This document shows positions 11,500 to 22,935 of a stretch of DNA of 64,000 nt, piece by piece. The first letter of the stretch is position 1. Every line of letters begins with the position of its first letter. The translations under genes and the position numbers were made by a program. Under the pieces are notes generated by a model, which saw only the letters and a list, made by a program, of their open reading frames with translations, did not search any database and had not been told where the DNA came from. This DNA is from Diphasiastrum complanatum (taxonomy: Eukaryota > Streptophyta > Lycopodiopsida > Lycopodiales > Lycopodiaceae): the NCBI GenBank assembly GCA_029204225.1, contig CM055110.1:20256410-20320409 (forward strand), read 5' to 3'.

Positions 11500-11549
11500 G
11501 TTATTGGTGATGTGCTTCGAATTCGACAAATTTTGACCAACTTAGTCAG
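11500..11549 (+). CDS. HK5: Hybrid histidine kinase (AHK5/CKI2-like), exon carrying the first part of the N box
   Basis: This 50-nt exon reads VIGDVLRIRQILTNLV plus two bases of the next codon, with AG before it and GT after it. It encodes the helix leading to the N box of the HATPase_c domain. Joined to the exon at 19767 it gives NLVSNAIKFT, the ATP-binding N box. The gene reads left to right and the six visible exons keep frame across every junction. The N-terminal sensor part and the HisKA domain with the phosphorylated histidine are not in the window. The AHK5 assignment rests on later exons (AICKQLVELMGG, HGMDSFVPKPVT). AHK5 in Arabidopsis is a hybrid kinase in stress and hormone responses; the function here is inferred. 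Confidence 0.85.
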
Positions 11550-12299
11550 GTACAACACTTAAGCTTCAATTTTCATTGTTGAGTCGGTTTCTTATTGATG
11601 TCATAGTCAAGGTTAATCTAAATGTCTAACTAGATATCTATAACCACTTCGGTTTTTTATTCAGTGTTGCATGTTTCATAATTATGTTAGAACATGAAAG
11701 TGGAAAGCATGCTCAATGCACCAACAAAACGGTCGGATCTAGTATACAATCATGTGCATAGAGATGAATGGTCTTTTTCTAAACATACTTGTAACAATGT
11801 CAAGCCATTTAGTGGGCATGATTTTGTCATGTATTTTCTATGTTCATTGCAAAAGAAGATGAAGAGAGGTGAGCCTCTTCCTTAAAAAATGCACTTTTGA
11901 GCTATTATAACTCAAGACATCATGCATCTATCTCAGTACCCAACAAACAAATGATTCAAGTCCTCACGAAGAACTTCATAATGCTACTTCATACTACCCC
12001 ATTGAGGATCAAAGATCTCATATGAACCAAGAAATTTCTTAAAAGGTTCTCATAGTATCAATTGAGAGTCAAAATCTTCATATACACTATCTTCTTATTA
12101 GTATAAGGAATACAATCAGATTCTCCATGATTGTAAAACCATCAAAAATTTACTACACTATTGCTGTTATATTTTTGGGACATATAGACCCATGAGATAT
12201 GGAGAGTGCGGTTTACATCTAGGAAATGGTGGAACAACTAGCACATAACAATTGAAATATAATATTCTATGTTGAGGGGATGATTAAAGAGGAAGTTTC
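11550..12299 (+). other. Intron sequence, no gene seen
   Basis: This AT-rich sequence after the 50-nt exon is the start of an 8.2-kb intron (11550-19766) that also contains the gypsy fragment, the LINE and the foldback described below. I see no coding pattern here. Confidence 0.5.
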
Positions 12300-13235
12300 A
12301 GGATGATCAGAACTACTCATTCCCAACTGCACCTCTAAGTTCTCAAACACTGCAGTCTAAAAACTGCCAGTAAAACGAGAATCCCTATCAGACACAATGA
12401 ATCTAGGTAATCCATGAAGTCTAAATACATCTTGTATAAACAAATCAGTCATACCAGGTGCATCAATCTTATTATTAGTTGGGATAAAATGAGCCATTTC
12501 AATGAGTCTATCAACCACAACTAGGATAGCATTATGTTGTTGCTGCATAGTGGTAAATATGTCGTAAAGTCCATGGAAATACTCTCCCATCTCCCTTCTG
12601 GTATAGGTAACGGGCATAATAATCCAAGCACTTTCATCCTTTCAGCCTTATTAACTTGACACTTAAAACAATGTGTCACAAAATGGTTTAACTTCTTTCT
12701 TAAGTCCAGACCACCAAAAGTTACGTCGTATCAACTCATAGGTCTTATCCACACTAGGATGACTAGCACTAGGGCTATCGTGACAGAGATGCAAGATCCT
12801 CTTATGCAGCACCTCACAAGCTGGAATAAGAGCCTTGCCATTTCTCATCACTATTCCATCTTCTATGGAATACTTAAGATAAGTGCGAACCAAGGTAGAA
12901 GAGCTCTCCTCTTGAGACTCTGCATGGCCATGACTCGTCTCTTGTTCCACTTTCTTACAGTGAGGATCTTCATGCTAAGCCTTTCTTATCTCAGACAGTA
13001 AGTCATTTTCAATGACTACAAATGACATCTGATACACCACACGAGATAGTGCATCTACCACACGATTCTCGGCACCTTTCTTGTACCGAATCTCCATTAG
13101 GAATTCCTGCATGAGCTAAGACCATCTGGCTTGCCGGCCTCTAAGGTCTAGCTGCTTACAAAAGTATCTCAAGGTATCATGATCAATGAATACCTCAAAT
13201 TCCGATCCATACAGATAATGCCTAAAAAGTTTCTA
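12300..13235 (-). pseudogene. Ty3/gypsy pol fragment: RNase H and integrase
   Basis: On the minus strand, reading from 13235: the RNase H tail (LYGSEFEVFIDHDTLRYF, then ENRVVDALSRVVYQM), the integrase zinc finger (HDSPSASHPSVDKTYELIRRNFWW and later C-x2-C), then the core up to the second aspartate (VVVDRLIEMAHFIPTNN, FIVSDRDSRFTGSF). It breaks off with a stop at 12357 before the glutamate. Stops occur at about 13120 and 12975. It is a different lineage from elements A and B. It lies inside a kinase intron, antisense to the gene, with no LTRs found. Confidence 0.8.
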
Positions 13236-15559
13236 TGTTGCAAGGAAAAAGTGAAAGAAAACGAAGATAATGCAAAAGTAGCGAGATCTAAATTGATTTT
13301 GATTGAACTACTAAATGTGAATCACACGAGCAGGGATTACAAGAAAGTTTAGATTAACTACTAAACTCAACTAAGCTTTAATTGTACTTTATCCCTGTAA
13401 GTAGCGCGACGTTTTCCTTTCTTCATCATCGTTGTATCAAAAATCAGAGAGCCGAATTGTATTGCTGAGCGTGTTGAACCAGTAGGTTGACTTTGACCGT
13501 AATCCCTTGTAGGAGGGTTCCTTACGGGTTCTGTTAGAGCCTTTACTCCCTGTCTCAATTATTTTCAGAGACACATGTACGTTTTGTAATTATTGTAATT
13601 ACTGAAATGGCTAAGTCACCGGCTTGTGGTGGCCTTTGTAAGTAAATTGTAAATAAACTGTAATTAGTTGGCATTGGACCTCAAAGAGTCGTGCTTAGCT
13701 TTGGCATGGGGTACTGGGTCATTTATTAGGAGGACTGACCTCCTAAAAAGTAGGATAGTTGATTAGTCAATGGGACACATGTCATATGCTCACTGGGACA
13801 CTTGGTCCAGTAGTGTATGAGTGACACATGTCAGCCTACTCACTTGCCTATGTGTCAGAGTACTGCCAAGTGGCAAGTGTCGATTGTGCATGGAATTGGC
13901 CATGTGTCAAGGTAAAGGGGTGCTTGAGGATTGTACATAAGTGAGCCTAGAGAGAGGCATTCCTCATCATGATCTATGCAGCAAAGGTTGGGAGGAGACA
14001 AGGCAATCAGCTCCACCATGTTTCATGTGCTTACATGCAGGAAAATCAATAGGGATCGAGATTGCTGATTGTTGCACATGGGATAAGCTAGGTTTTAAGT
14101 CAAGTTTTAGATGTGTAGTCTGACAGGTTCCCTATGGCAAAGCTCATAATGGCCTTGTAAGATGATTCACGGGTTCCGTACGACAAAGATTGCAATACCC
14201 CATCGGAAGATCCTTCACGCTTATGGAAGTTCGTAATGGATCGTAAGAGGATCCTTTACGAGTTCCTCACGGGAGTTTGTCGTAGTGCCTCGTACAAGGA
14301 TTCCTCACGGGAGTTTGTCATAGCTTGATTCGACGATTTCGAGTTCGTTGAAAGGGTGGTCGTTCACCTCTTCCAACAAAATGTTTGAAAAACCATTATA
14401 AATAGAAAGAAGATAGATGGGGGGCCACAAGCAAGAAGACTTAAGCATGATATGTACTGAGCTTGGTCCAATGAGGAGCTATGGGCAAGTTCACCATTTC
14501 ATCAACCTCACCAAACAAAGCACGAAAAGCAAAGAGAAGAAAAAAAATCTATGCACAACGATGGTATGCACAATGGAAATCAGATCTTTGTAAAGGAGGG
14601 ATCAAAGGAAGTAGAAAACTAATCAATTGTTGCTCCCATGTATTCCCCATGGGTCCATTGGAATGGACATGCCTTTACAACAATTTTGGGGCCCATATAA
14701 GCAATGGGGCATTTTTGGTCCACTTGTTAGAGATACCCAGGTAAGATATATCATGGTAGATACAAGCTACCTAACACAATGCGTTGAGGCATGATTAGGG
14801 AGAGAATCCAAGGCCTCGGTTACAAATAGCCTCCTATATGAATATTTGGAAATGTGATTGTTGTCCACTTGACTGTGAGACAAAGCTATGCATCTTTTGA
14901 ATGAGCTGATTGCTTACTTAGTATCATCATATCTAGTGACGTAGGGAAAACATTCCGTACCATTGAAGGCCTAATAATCAAACAAATGTCTTTGAGCAAT
15001 TATAATTAACATGGCTGAAGATAGTAGGTCAAATTAGAAATACAGGCTTTATTCAACCTTCCACATTTCCAACATATATGCTCTGACACGTGATCAATAT
15101 CTATCAAATCAAATATATGGCCAAAATATGACTTGTACAGAGGGCATAGTTTCTAGCCAAAACTTGATTCAAGTTCTCATGTCAAAACCTTTAACTTGAC
15201 ACCCATATTATAATAGTCATAATAGTAATGATAAAACAACATCCTAGGTATATATATATATGCACATAACGTTCCGAAACGAGTTCCGGGATTTTGGCTC
15301 GGAATGTGATCCCAGATATGGGTGTCAAAAAATAGGCTTTTCGATGGGGGATTTTATGGTAATTTTTGCAAAAAAATTTATGTTGTAGGAGCCTACAAAT
15401 CCTTGATAATACCTAAGTATTGTTGATTCACTGATTCATGATGCATACAACAAAATCAAGTCATACTCATATGTTCTCACTTACGTGATTTTCCCTATCA
15501 ACAATCATGATCACTCGGTACTCTAGAGTCTGTAAATACTAATAATGTCCTAGATTGGG
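13236..15559. other. Unassigned intron sequence with LTR-like features
   Basis: No gene is recognised. From about 13540 (TGTTAGAGCC) to 14420 the sequence looks like an LTR: it has recurring CACATGTCA/TGTGTCA words, a TATAAATAG box at about 14399, and two copies of TCCTCACGGGAGTTTGTC (14250-14325). I cannot find the partner LTR, so a solo LTR or leader is only a suggestion. A (TA)n stretch lies at about 15248-15262. Confidence 0.35.
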
Positions 15560-17942
15560 CAGCCCAACCCACCCCATAAAGCGAAAGACGTTGACTCACT
15601 TAACTCAGACTTTCTCAAACCTGTCTCCCAACTTCTCTCTCCTTACATTGCCCATACTTTTAACATGGCTGTTACTTCTGGCTTTCCAACCAACTGGTGC
15701 ACGAATCTTCTCCATCCCATCCTCAAGGCCGGCGACCCAATGAATGTCGATAACTACCGCACTCTTATGATCAGTCACATGATGGCGAAGCTCTATGGCT
15801 CAGTTTTACAGTCTATGGTTGGATCCCAGGCAAAGTCAAATGAGTTATTTGCCCTTGGGCAGGCTAGTTTCAGACTCGGATACTCTACTATTGATCATGC
15901 TTTTGTCCTACGATGCATTATAGATGAGGCTCGACATCGGAGACGGAGAGTATACTGCTGCTTTGTGGATTTCCGCAAGGTCTTTGATTCAGTTCCACGG
16001 CACCTGCTACTTCAGCGCTTATCTTCACTTGGTTTTTCACAGGATATTATTATGGCTATCAACACCTTATATGAGAGGGTATTAGCACGCTTCAGAGATG
16101 GCAGCAGTTGGTCATCTGTTATCCAGAGCACAGTTGGGGTCAAGCAAGGATGTCCACTCTCTCCTACTCTTTTTGCATTGTACATTGATGATCTAGAGCG
16201 GATCATCAAGGAGGAGGGTGGTGATGGATGTCCGCTTGCTGATGTTATTATTCCTATCCTACTGTACGCGGACGATGTGGCATTGCTATCCTCTACAGCC
16301 TCTGGGTTACAGAGACATCTTGATGCTCTCTATGGTTTTTGCTTAGTGTGGGGCTTGACGGTGAATATTGCGAAGCCCAAGGTCATGGTGTTTAACACTA
16401 ACTGACAGCATATGAGAGATGACACATTTTATTATGATGGACAGCCGCTGGAGATTGTTACCTCATACACCTATCTAGGTGTACTATTCACTGGTCCCTT
16501 ACTTTTCGCTCTACTGCTCTATCTCGCATGCATAAGGGGCATGCTGCCTTGGTACATATGGAGAGAGTGTGTACTACTTACCATATTCATGATCCTGCTT
16601 CTAGAGACCACCTTTTCTCCGCAGCGGTCTCACCAGTGGCTTTGCACTCGGCGGAGGTTTGGTGCCCAGGGATATCTCAGGGTACTTGGAGAGATATCAC
16701 TCGCCTGCAGATCACCATGTTAGGGAGGATGATTCGTGCAAAGCCATCAGTTCCTCATGAGATTCTTTTGGCGGAGTTCGCCTCACTTCCCGTGGTGGTA
16801 GAGGCTTTGTTTCAGATTGTTACCTTTCTACATCTACTTGAGACCATGGATACTCACAGATACGCGATGGCAGTGCTTACCTCTTCTCAAGCTATAGCTG
16901 GACAGCAGGCTAGATCCTCCTGGTATGGTGATGTGGCTACCTTCTTCCATGGATGGGGCTTCTCAATGCTGGATCTCCCACAGGGAACTCATGCATTTAT
17001 CAGACAACAGTTGTATCGTAGCTATTTCCACATAGTATGGGATCATCCTGATCATGACAGGGTCAAGCTTACCTTTTATGACGCGCACATCTTACGCAGA
17101 GATAGTCTAGGACTTCCTATTAGACCTTTTCCTCTTTCTTTTGGGCTCCGATATAGGTTGGGACAGCTACAAGTCTCTTCGCACCAGCTTGCTATTGAGA
17201 CAGGCAGATATTCAGGCATTTTTGAGAGAGCATCGGATCTGCCAGATATGCACATTGGGTGTAGTGGAGGATGAGTTCCATTTTATCTTCACATGCCCTA
17301 CATACTATGAGATACGTGGTCGATATCATTGTTTATATCGAGACACCCCCATTACCCTCAGTACCTTTTTGGAGTATCAGGATCCCAGATGTGTTGGCCT
17401 TTTACTACTCGAGATGCTTACGTTGAGAGCCTCTTTGATACCTTCGGAGGATACTACTGATTATGGCCAGCATCTTATCACTAGCTTCTTTCAGAAGCGT
17501 GAGCGCGATGACCTATCAGATGATGAGGCAGTCATACCGGTGAGGGCAAAGGCCTAGCGTACTCAGCCACCACCTCCTGCCAGATGTATACGAGCATCCA
17601 GAGCTACCAGAGCTCTTCAACACCAGCCACGAATCACAGCTTCTATGGGTATCAGACGTTTTTTCCAAGATTGATATTTTGTTCTTCCTTTTTACTTTCC
17701 TCAGCAGAGCACATGGTTAAGCTCTTGCACATTTACCCTCTTTAGAGCTAGAGGTTAAGCTCTTATATGCTTCTTATGATTCTATATTTGATGTGTCTTT
17801 TGACTAGCTAGAGATATTTCTATACTGTTTTTCCACTTAGACTAGCGATTTTTATGTTGTCCAACATGGACAGTGTTCTTACGAGATGTGTACTTATTTC
17901 TTCTGTCTTATGTGCCCTTGGGCACCCAACAGACATTAATAT
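15560..17942 (+). mobile_element. 5'-truncated LINE retrotransposon
   Basis: The reverse transcriptase of a non-LTR element begins near 15580 (FLKPVSQLL ... GFPTNWCTNLLHP) without the upstream endonuclease. RT motifs include FRLGYSTIDHAFVLR, YCCFVDFRKVFDSVPR, GVKQGCPLSPTLFALYIDDL and the catalytic LLYADDVALL at about 16260. A stop at 16402 and frameshifts near 16500 and 17160 break the frame. The C-terminal zinc motif CQICTLGVVEDEFHFIFTC is at about 17240-17300, and the last frame ends at 17557. The element lies in the sense direction in a kinase intron and ends in a TTC/TC-rich stretch. 5' truncation is typical of LINE insertion. Confidence 0.87.
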
Positions 17943-18010
17943 GATTTCTTCTTCTTCTTCTTCTTCTTCTTCTTCTTCTTCTTCTCTCTCTCTCTCTCTC
18001 TCCCTCTCTT
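17943..18010 (+). repeat. (TTC)n-(TC)n microsatellite at the LINE 3' end
   Basis: About 13 TTC/TCT units are followed by TC repeats. The position just after the LINE's 3' region suggests it is the tail of the element or grew from it. Confidence 0.8.
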
Positions 18011-19486
18011 ACCAAAACATTGAGCTCTTTCAAGACAAAGAATTAATATTCAGCATACCAAATAGCTTGAGTGAGACAAAAGAGGATGAAGAAGCTTGAC
18101 TATTTCAATAATATCTTCAAATGGGGTATATCCCACCCAATAAATTCCCCTTGGAAATGGAATGTATGGGTTAAAAACCATTAAGTAAACTTATATAAAA
18201 GGAAATTTTATTTTGAAATTCTCGATGTTATGGTAAATTGGCTTGGCATTTTGTAAACATCTTAAAGATACCAATTTCAAGAGCTGGTGGTGAAGTTCCT
18301 TAAGAACATTTGAGTAAGCCATTGAGCAGCAGATCGTGAATCCTAATTGATGCATACGTAGATGTATTACAAGCTAAGCTGGTGATTTCTGGGTCAAATA
18401 TTTGTGATTTGATTTAGTCGTCTAAAGGTTCTATTAGCACATTGTACATATTCAACATTTGAAAGATCGGGAGGCAAGAGAAATTTCTATTTGATGCAAT
18501 GGGAGAAGGAACTTGATGGTCATTCCATCAAGTTTATTCCAACATCACGAATGTTGTAAATTTTGAATCCATACATAAAAAGGGCTCGTATTCTACAAAT
18601 GCTTCTTGATGCACAAACTAAATATTCTATGCATGAAGAAGCAGAGTTATGAAGAAGCTCTCAAAAACATTGTGCCCATGTAGGAAGACACCAAGATATT
18701 TAGAATGTGCCACTTCCTTACATCAGTAACCATCAGATGTGATGGTACACCCATACGAGGTTTCCAAGAGTCAATGGCCATTTAGGTTCAACATTGTCAG
18801 TCGATGATTGTCGCAATTAAATTTCTAGTAGAACCGTTACAACTTACCTATAGATATTAGATACTTATTATCAATTTACTAGATACTAGATACATTATAC
18901 CAGTAACTAGTTACTAGAAGCCTATAATCTTGATTCCTACTTGCATTTATTTTAGTATTTAAGTCGGAATCACGTAACATAAAATAGACTTCAAACTTCA
19001 AAAGTTGAAACTTAAAACTTGAAAGGGCTTACTTTTCCCACAACTTCTTGATCGGCTGTAGCTCTTGATCAATGGAAGTCTGCTCATCAAGAAGTCCTAT
19101 CCTCCGCAAATGATCCATGCTAGGACCCTCCCACTCCGAACCAATCCTAGAAACAGCTCTCATCATCTCCCTCCATGCAGGGGTCGCAACAAGGTGAAAT
19201 GGGAGGTCACATGTGTAAAAGGACCTCCTAATAAGAATCTCTTCCTTGTTTGATTGCATCCAAAAGGCCATATAATAGTCCCTACATCTAGCCTGTCCTC
19301 GGCCAAGGGCTCTACCCCTCAATGGTGCACGATCTAAAGATGATGATGTAGAGGAACCAATGCCACCGGTACTGCTAGTAGGTTCTGTGTCAACCTAAGT
19401 CCAACATCTTCAAGAGACTACAGATGTGCTGCCAAAAAAGCTAAGGCATCTCTGCATATATTGAGGATTTTTTATGAGACTGCCTC
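18011..19486. other. Intron sequence, no gene seen
   Basis: This is AT-rich intron sequence. An open stretch at 19029-19322 on the minus strand (RCRDYYMAFWMQSNKEEILIR) has protein-like composition but no recognised family and no supporting splice context. I leave it unassigned. Confidence 0.4.
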
Positions 19487-19614
19487 ATGGTCATGGTGTA
19501 TATGTTGCTGTACGACATAAAGGGTGTCTGTGCATTCCCAGCAAATAGTACACACCTAGACATCAATCATCATACACACCCTTTATGTCTTACAGCAACA
19601 TATACACCATGACC
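19487..19614. repeat. Foldback (MITE-like) element
   Basis: The left arm TGGTCATGGTGTATATGTTG and the following ACATAAAGGGTGT pair with the right arm ACACCCTTTATGT...CATATACACCATGACCA. Arms are about 43 bp around a 40-bp loop. No coding capacity; it lies in a kinase intron. Confidence 0.7.
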
Positions 19615-19659
19615 ATTTCTATTATCACAAAAAAAGCTAGCAGGTGATATAAAATCTCT

Positions 19660-19661
<2 letters not shown>

Positions 19662-19726
<65 letters not shown>
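19662..19726 (+). repeat. (TC)n-(AC)n compound microsatellite
   Basis: About 16 TC units run directly into about 16 AC units, 40 bp before a kinase exon. Confidence 0.95.
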
Positions 19727-19729
<3 letters not shown>

Positions 19730-19766
19730 GGCTGGGACTAACGTGATGTTGATTTGATTCGTCTAG

Positions 19767-20065
19767 CAACGCCATCAAATTCACTCATCAAGGACAGGTC
19801 AGCATAACCTTGCGCATACAGGGTTCTTCAAACAACATGCAAAGGGATACAGCTGGTCATCATCCCATTCTAGACAATGCGAATCGCTGCGATAGCCCAA
19901 GGATGGAATTGACCGAAGACATCCAGAATTCTGAGAAAACATTTTCTATTTTTTCAGAACTGCCAGTGGAAGGACCAGAACATATGAATCGAGACTTGGA
20001 TAAAGTCAAGGAGGCAAATATTTGCTTGTTCTGTGAGGTTTGTGATACTGGCATCGGTATTCCAG
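19767..20065 (+). CDS. HK5: Hybrid histidine kinase, exon with N box and G1 box
   Basis: This 299-nt exon is flanked by TCTAG and GTAAAC. It begins NAIKFTHQGQVSITLRI, the rest of the N box and the next strand. About 65 residues of low-conservation, polar insert follow (from GSSNNMQRD to DKVKEAN), then the G1 box CEVCDTGIGIP. The N and G1 boxes bind ATP in the kinase domain. The insert between them is long for the HATPase_c fold and probably forms a surface loop. Phase is 2 in and 1 out, matching both neighbouring exons exactly. Confidence 0.9.
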
Positions 20066-20423
20066 GTAAACTATCACACCATTATTCTGCAAATTTACAG
20101 GTGGGCTAGTTTGAAGCCACTTGACACCTAACTTAGTTGATTATGCCACAAGCATTAGGAAGTGGTTATCTATATGAGTTTTAACTATCATTCTAACGAA
20201 TCCTGGGATGTGCAAAGCAGATTTGTATAATAATTAAAGTGCTTTGAAATATAGGTAGTTTCTCTAGTAGCAGGTTTTGCTGAATATCATGTGATTAAGG
20301 TCTTGGTGGTCAGTCAATTATTTCTTGAATTTAAGTATGTATACATAGCCAGCATTGTTAATTGGACACTGCACTGGCAGTAACGAAACTTATCAGCACT
20401 GTGTTCTGTATTTTAATCTGCAG

Positions 20424-20527
20424 AAAATGCTATTCCATCCCTCTTCAAGGAGTATACTCAAGCCAGCAGCACAACTGCAAGAAAGTACGGGGGCACTGGT
20501 CTTGGGCTGGCAATCTGTAAACAATTG
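20424..20527 (+). CDS. HK5: Hybrid histidine kinase, exon with F and G2 boxes
   Basis: This 104-nt exon encodes [18 protein letters not shown], then [17 protein letters not shown], the F box and the G2 box that close the ATP lid. It is preceded by CTGCAG and followed by GTAACC. The wording AICKQL followed in the next exon by VELMGG is close to what I recall for AHK5/CKI2 rather than the cytokinin receptors. A 358-bp intron separates it from the preceding exon. Confidence 0.9.
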
Positions 20528-20654
20528 GTAACCACTCGAACATTTACCATTTATGCTAGATGATGCACTGGATTTTGCAGACTAGGTACTTGCTTACTGC
20601 TTAGTATAGAGAAACTTTATCTGTAGACTACTAGATCGAAGTCCTTTGGGCTTG

Positions 20655-21280
20655 TTGCTACATCCACTTGAGATACCTACAAGAAGCTAGGCAAGCATCT
20701 CTATGGATACCTAGGACCCAAGTTGGGTTTAACTCCATTATGGTAGTGGTAGACATGTTTTCCAAGATGTCCCAGTTCATTGCAACAACCAAGAAGGTCA
20801 CAACTCTACAAGTTGTTGAGCTATTTATCCACAGTGGTCGAGTTGCATGGACTTCCAAAGTTGGATTCCAAGTTTATGGGGAACTTTTGGACGGAGGCGT
20901 TTGCCAAGCTAGAAATGGATGACCAGACGAAGAGGGTTAATCAAATCTTGGAAGACATGTGTTCATGCTTCTGTTGGGAGTACGCAGATAGACTAGGCAA
21001 AGCATTTACCCTTTGTAGAGTTTGCATATAATGATAAGAGACATGCGTCCACCAAATTGAGCCCTTTTGAGCTCAACTATGGTTATAGGCCAGCTAGCCC
21101 AATGACCTTAGGAATTCTGCATAAGGTTCCTAGCACTGTAGAGCTTTTGACCCAAATGCAACAGAAGCTAGAGATGGCACGTGCTAATCTATCTAAGGCA
21201 GTGGCTAGGGCAAAAAGTTATGCTCGTAAGAACCGTACCTATCAGGAATTCGAGACCGGAGATAGGATATATTACTAGTA
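20655..21280 (+). pseudogene. Ty3/gypsy integrase relic
   Basis: This decayed fragment lies in the 9.8-kb intron after the G2 exon. Recognisable pieces are VMVVVDMFSKMSQFIATTKK (first catalytic region), VVELHGLPKLDSKFMGNFWTE, the later RVNQILEDM, and LSPFELNYGYRPASP followed by SYARKNRTYQEFETGD. Frame changes and stops occur throughout. It is on the same strand as the host gene and has no LTRs. Confidence 0.75.
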
Positions 21281-22689
21281 CCTTCTATAGTTTCATGTCC
21301 GATCTCAATCGGCAGATCGAATCGGCCCGATTTGACCGGTTCAAACCGATTCCAACCGCCCATCTAGAAACCGAATCAGCCGAATCGGACAGGTTTCAAA
21401 TTTTTTTGCTTTTAGGGTATCTAGGCATGAATTTCAGGATCTATGTTCTAGAAATTAGGTTGTACATTGTACGTTAAGCATTCATAGCGTGGCAAGTAGA
21501 TAAGCTTATTCCGTATTTTGACCTTAAAAATATATATACATATATACATCCTCATTAGAACACGACCTCATAGCAGCTTGTTAACAAATTTGCACCATTC
21601 ACTGAACACTATGAATATACAAATACAATGAGGTGAGGCTTGTTGAACATGACCTTCGACATGGCGTGTTGCCAAATGGAGGTTCGTAAGCTTTTCATAA
21701 GGGTTGAATTTTGTGGGACTGATCTGATCAGCAATTTCAAGGCACTGCCCCTGATTCTCTGCTTCCTCTGCCAAATAAAAGAGACTATTGTAAGAAACCA
21801 AAAGCTAATAAGTGTATTGTAAAAACCATACCAATGCCATCAACAATTTTTTCGACCATTGGCAAATTCAAAGAATAAAATTAGTCGACAAATTAGTCGA
21901 CCATCTCCAATGGTAGATTCTAAAAAGAATAAAACGAGGTTCTTTCATCCTTGAAAGGGTGCAAAATCTTATTACAGAACAAGCAAAGGTAGCAAGAATG
22001 AATTAAACACAACATTTCTTTGTATAAATCATGAATTTGCGGCACATTGAAGAGAGTACAATCACAACTTAATCCACAAAAGTCATTTAAAGTACGTCCA
22101 CAAAAAGCACATCTTAGAAGCTTTTGATATTGAAAGCAAAAATCATTTGAGAACCAACACATCCCTAACTTACATAAATTGCAAAAGTGCTGTCGTGATG
22201 CAAGTTAAAGCATCGACAATTTGAATATATAGTCAAGATAATAATAAGCAACATTGTCATTGCTCAACAACTCTTGAAATAAATGTGAAATTGTTTCATT
22301 GTAACAATAGAAACTGTCAACCCTGAAGATTTTTTATCTTCCTTGCAATGTTCATGATGATTAAAGGATCTGCTTGCTGCACATCTTTCAGGTTAGAAGA
22401 CAGTTCAAAAATGTTTTTGGTGCCCGAACTCTCTTCAATGTCCACAGAATATGGCTTTGCCTTCGGCCACCCTTTCTGAAATCCATATGCTCCAAGATCA
22501 GATGAGTTAAGGTGAAGAAATGGCCAACGTGAACGAAACGGAAGTTCAGATCTAGGTTATTTGACAATGAACTATTCTAGTGAGGCCCACGCTGTTCAAA
22601 GCGACACAACAATTAGTAAAGTTCAAGTTTAAGCAGCCATAGGGAATAAAATAGAATTCATATAATAACTCCAAAGAATTGCAGCCATA
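21281..22689. other. Intron sequence, no gene seen
   Basis: This AT-rich stretch includes (TA/CA) runs at about 21528-21550 and a short GATTCGACC-type repetitive patch at 21300-21390 built from ATCGGCAGATCGAATCGG-like words. No coding sequence is supported. Confidence 0.45.
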
Positions 22690-22935
22690 GTGGCACGTGG
22701 TACCGCCATTATGGTACCGCCATTATGGTACCGCCATTATGGTACCGCGGTACCATAATGGTGGTACCGCGGTACCAGGGCGGCGCCATAATAAATAAAT
22801 AAAAAAAAAAAATTCTCGTGTTATTTTTGCAAAAAAAAAAAAAAAAAAAAAAATTGGTACCGCAGATCAGTATGGATCCGCGGTACCACAGTGGATCCGC
22901 GGTACCGGGATCCGCGGATCCTGGTACCACTGGAT
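22690..22935. repeat. Cluster of palindromic GGTACC / GGATCC units
   Basis: Tandem copies of GGTACCGCCATTAT are followed by the inverted GGTACCATAATGGTGG, two AT/A-rich spacers (poly-A at about 22800-22853), and then GGATCCGCGGTACC and GGTACCGGGATCCGCG. Nearly every unit is its own reverse complement at the six-base core, so the block can form many alternative hairpins. Confidence 0.8.
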
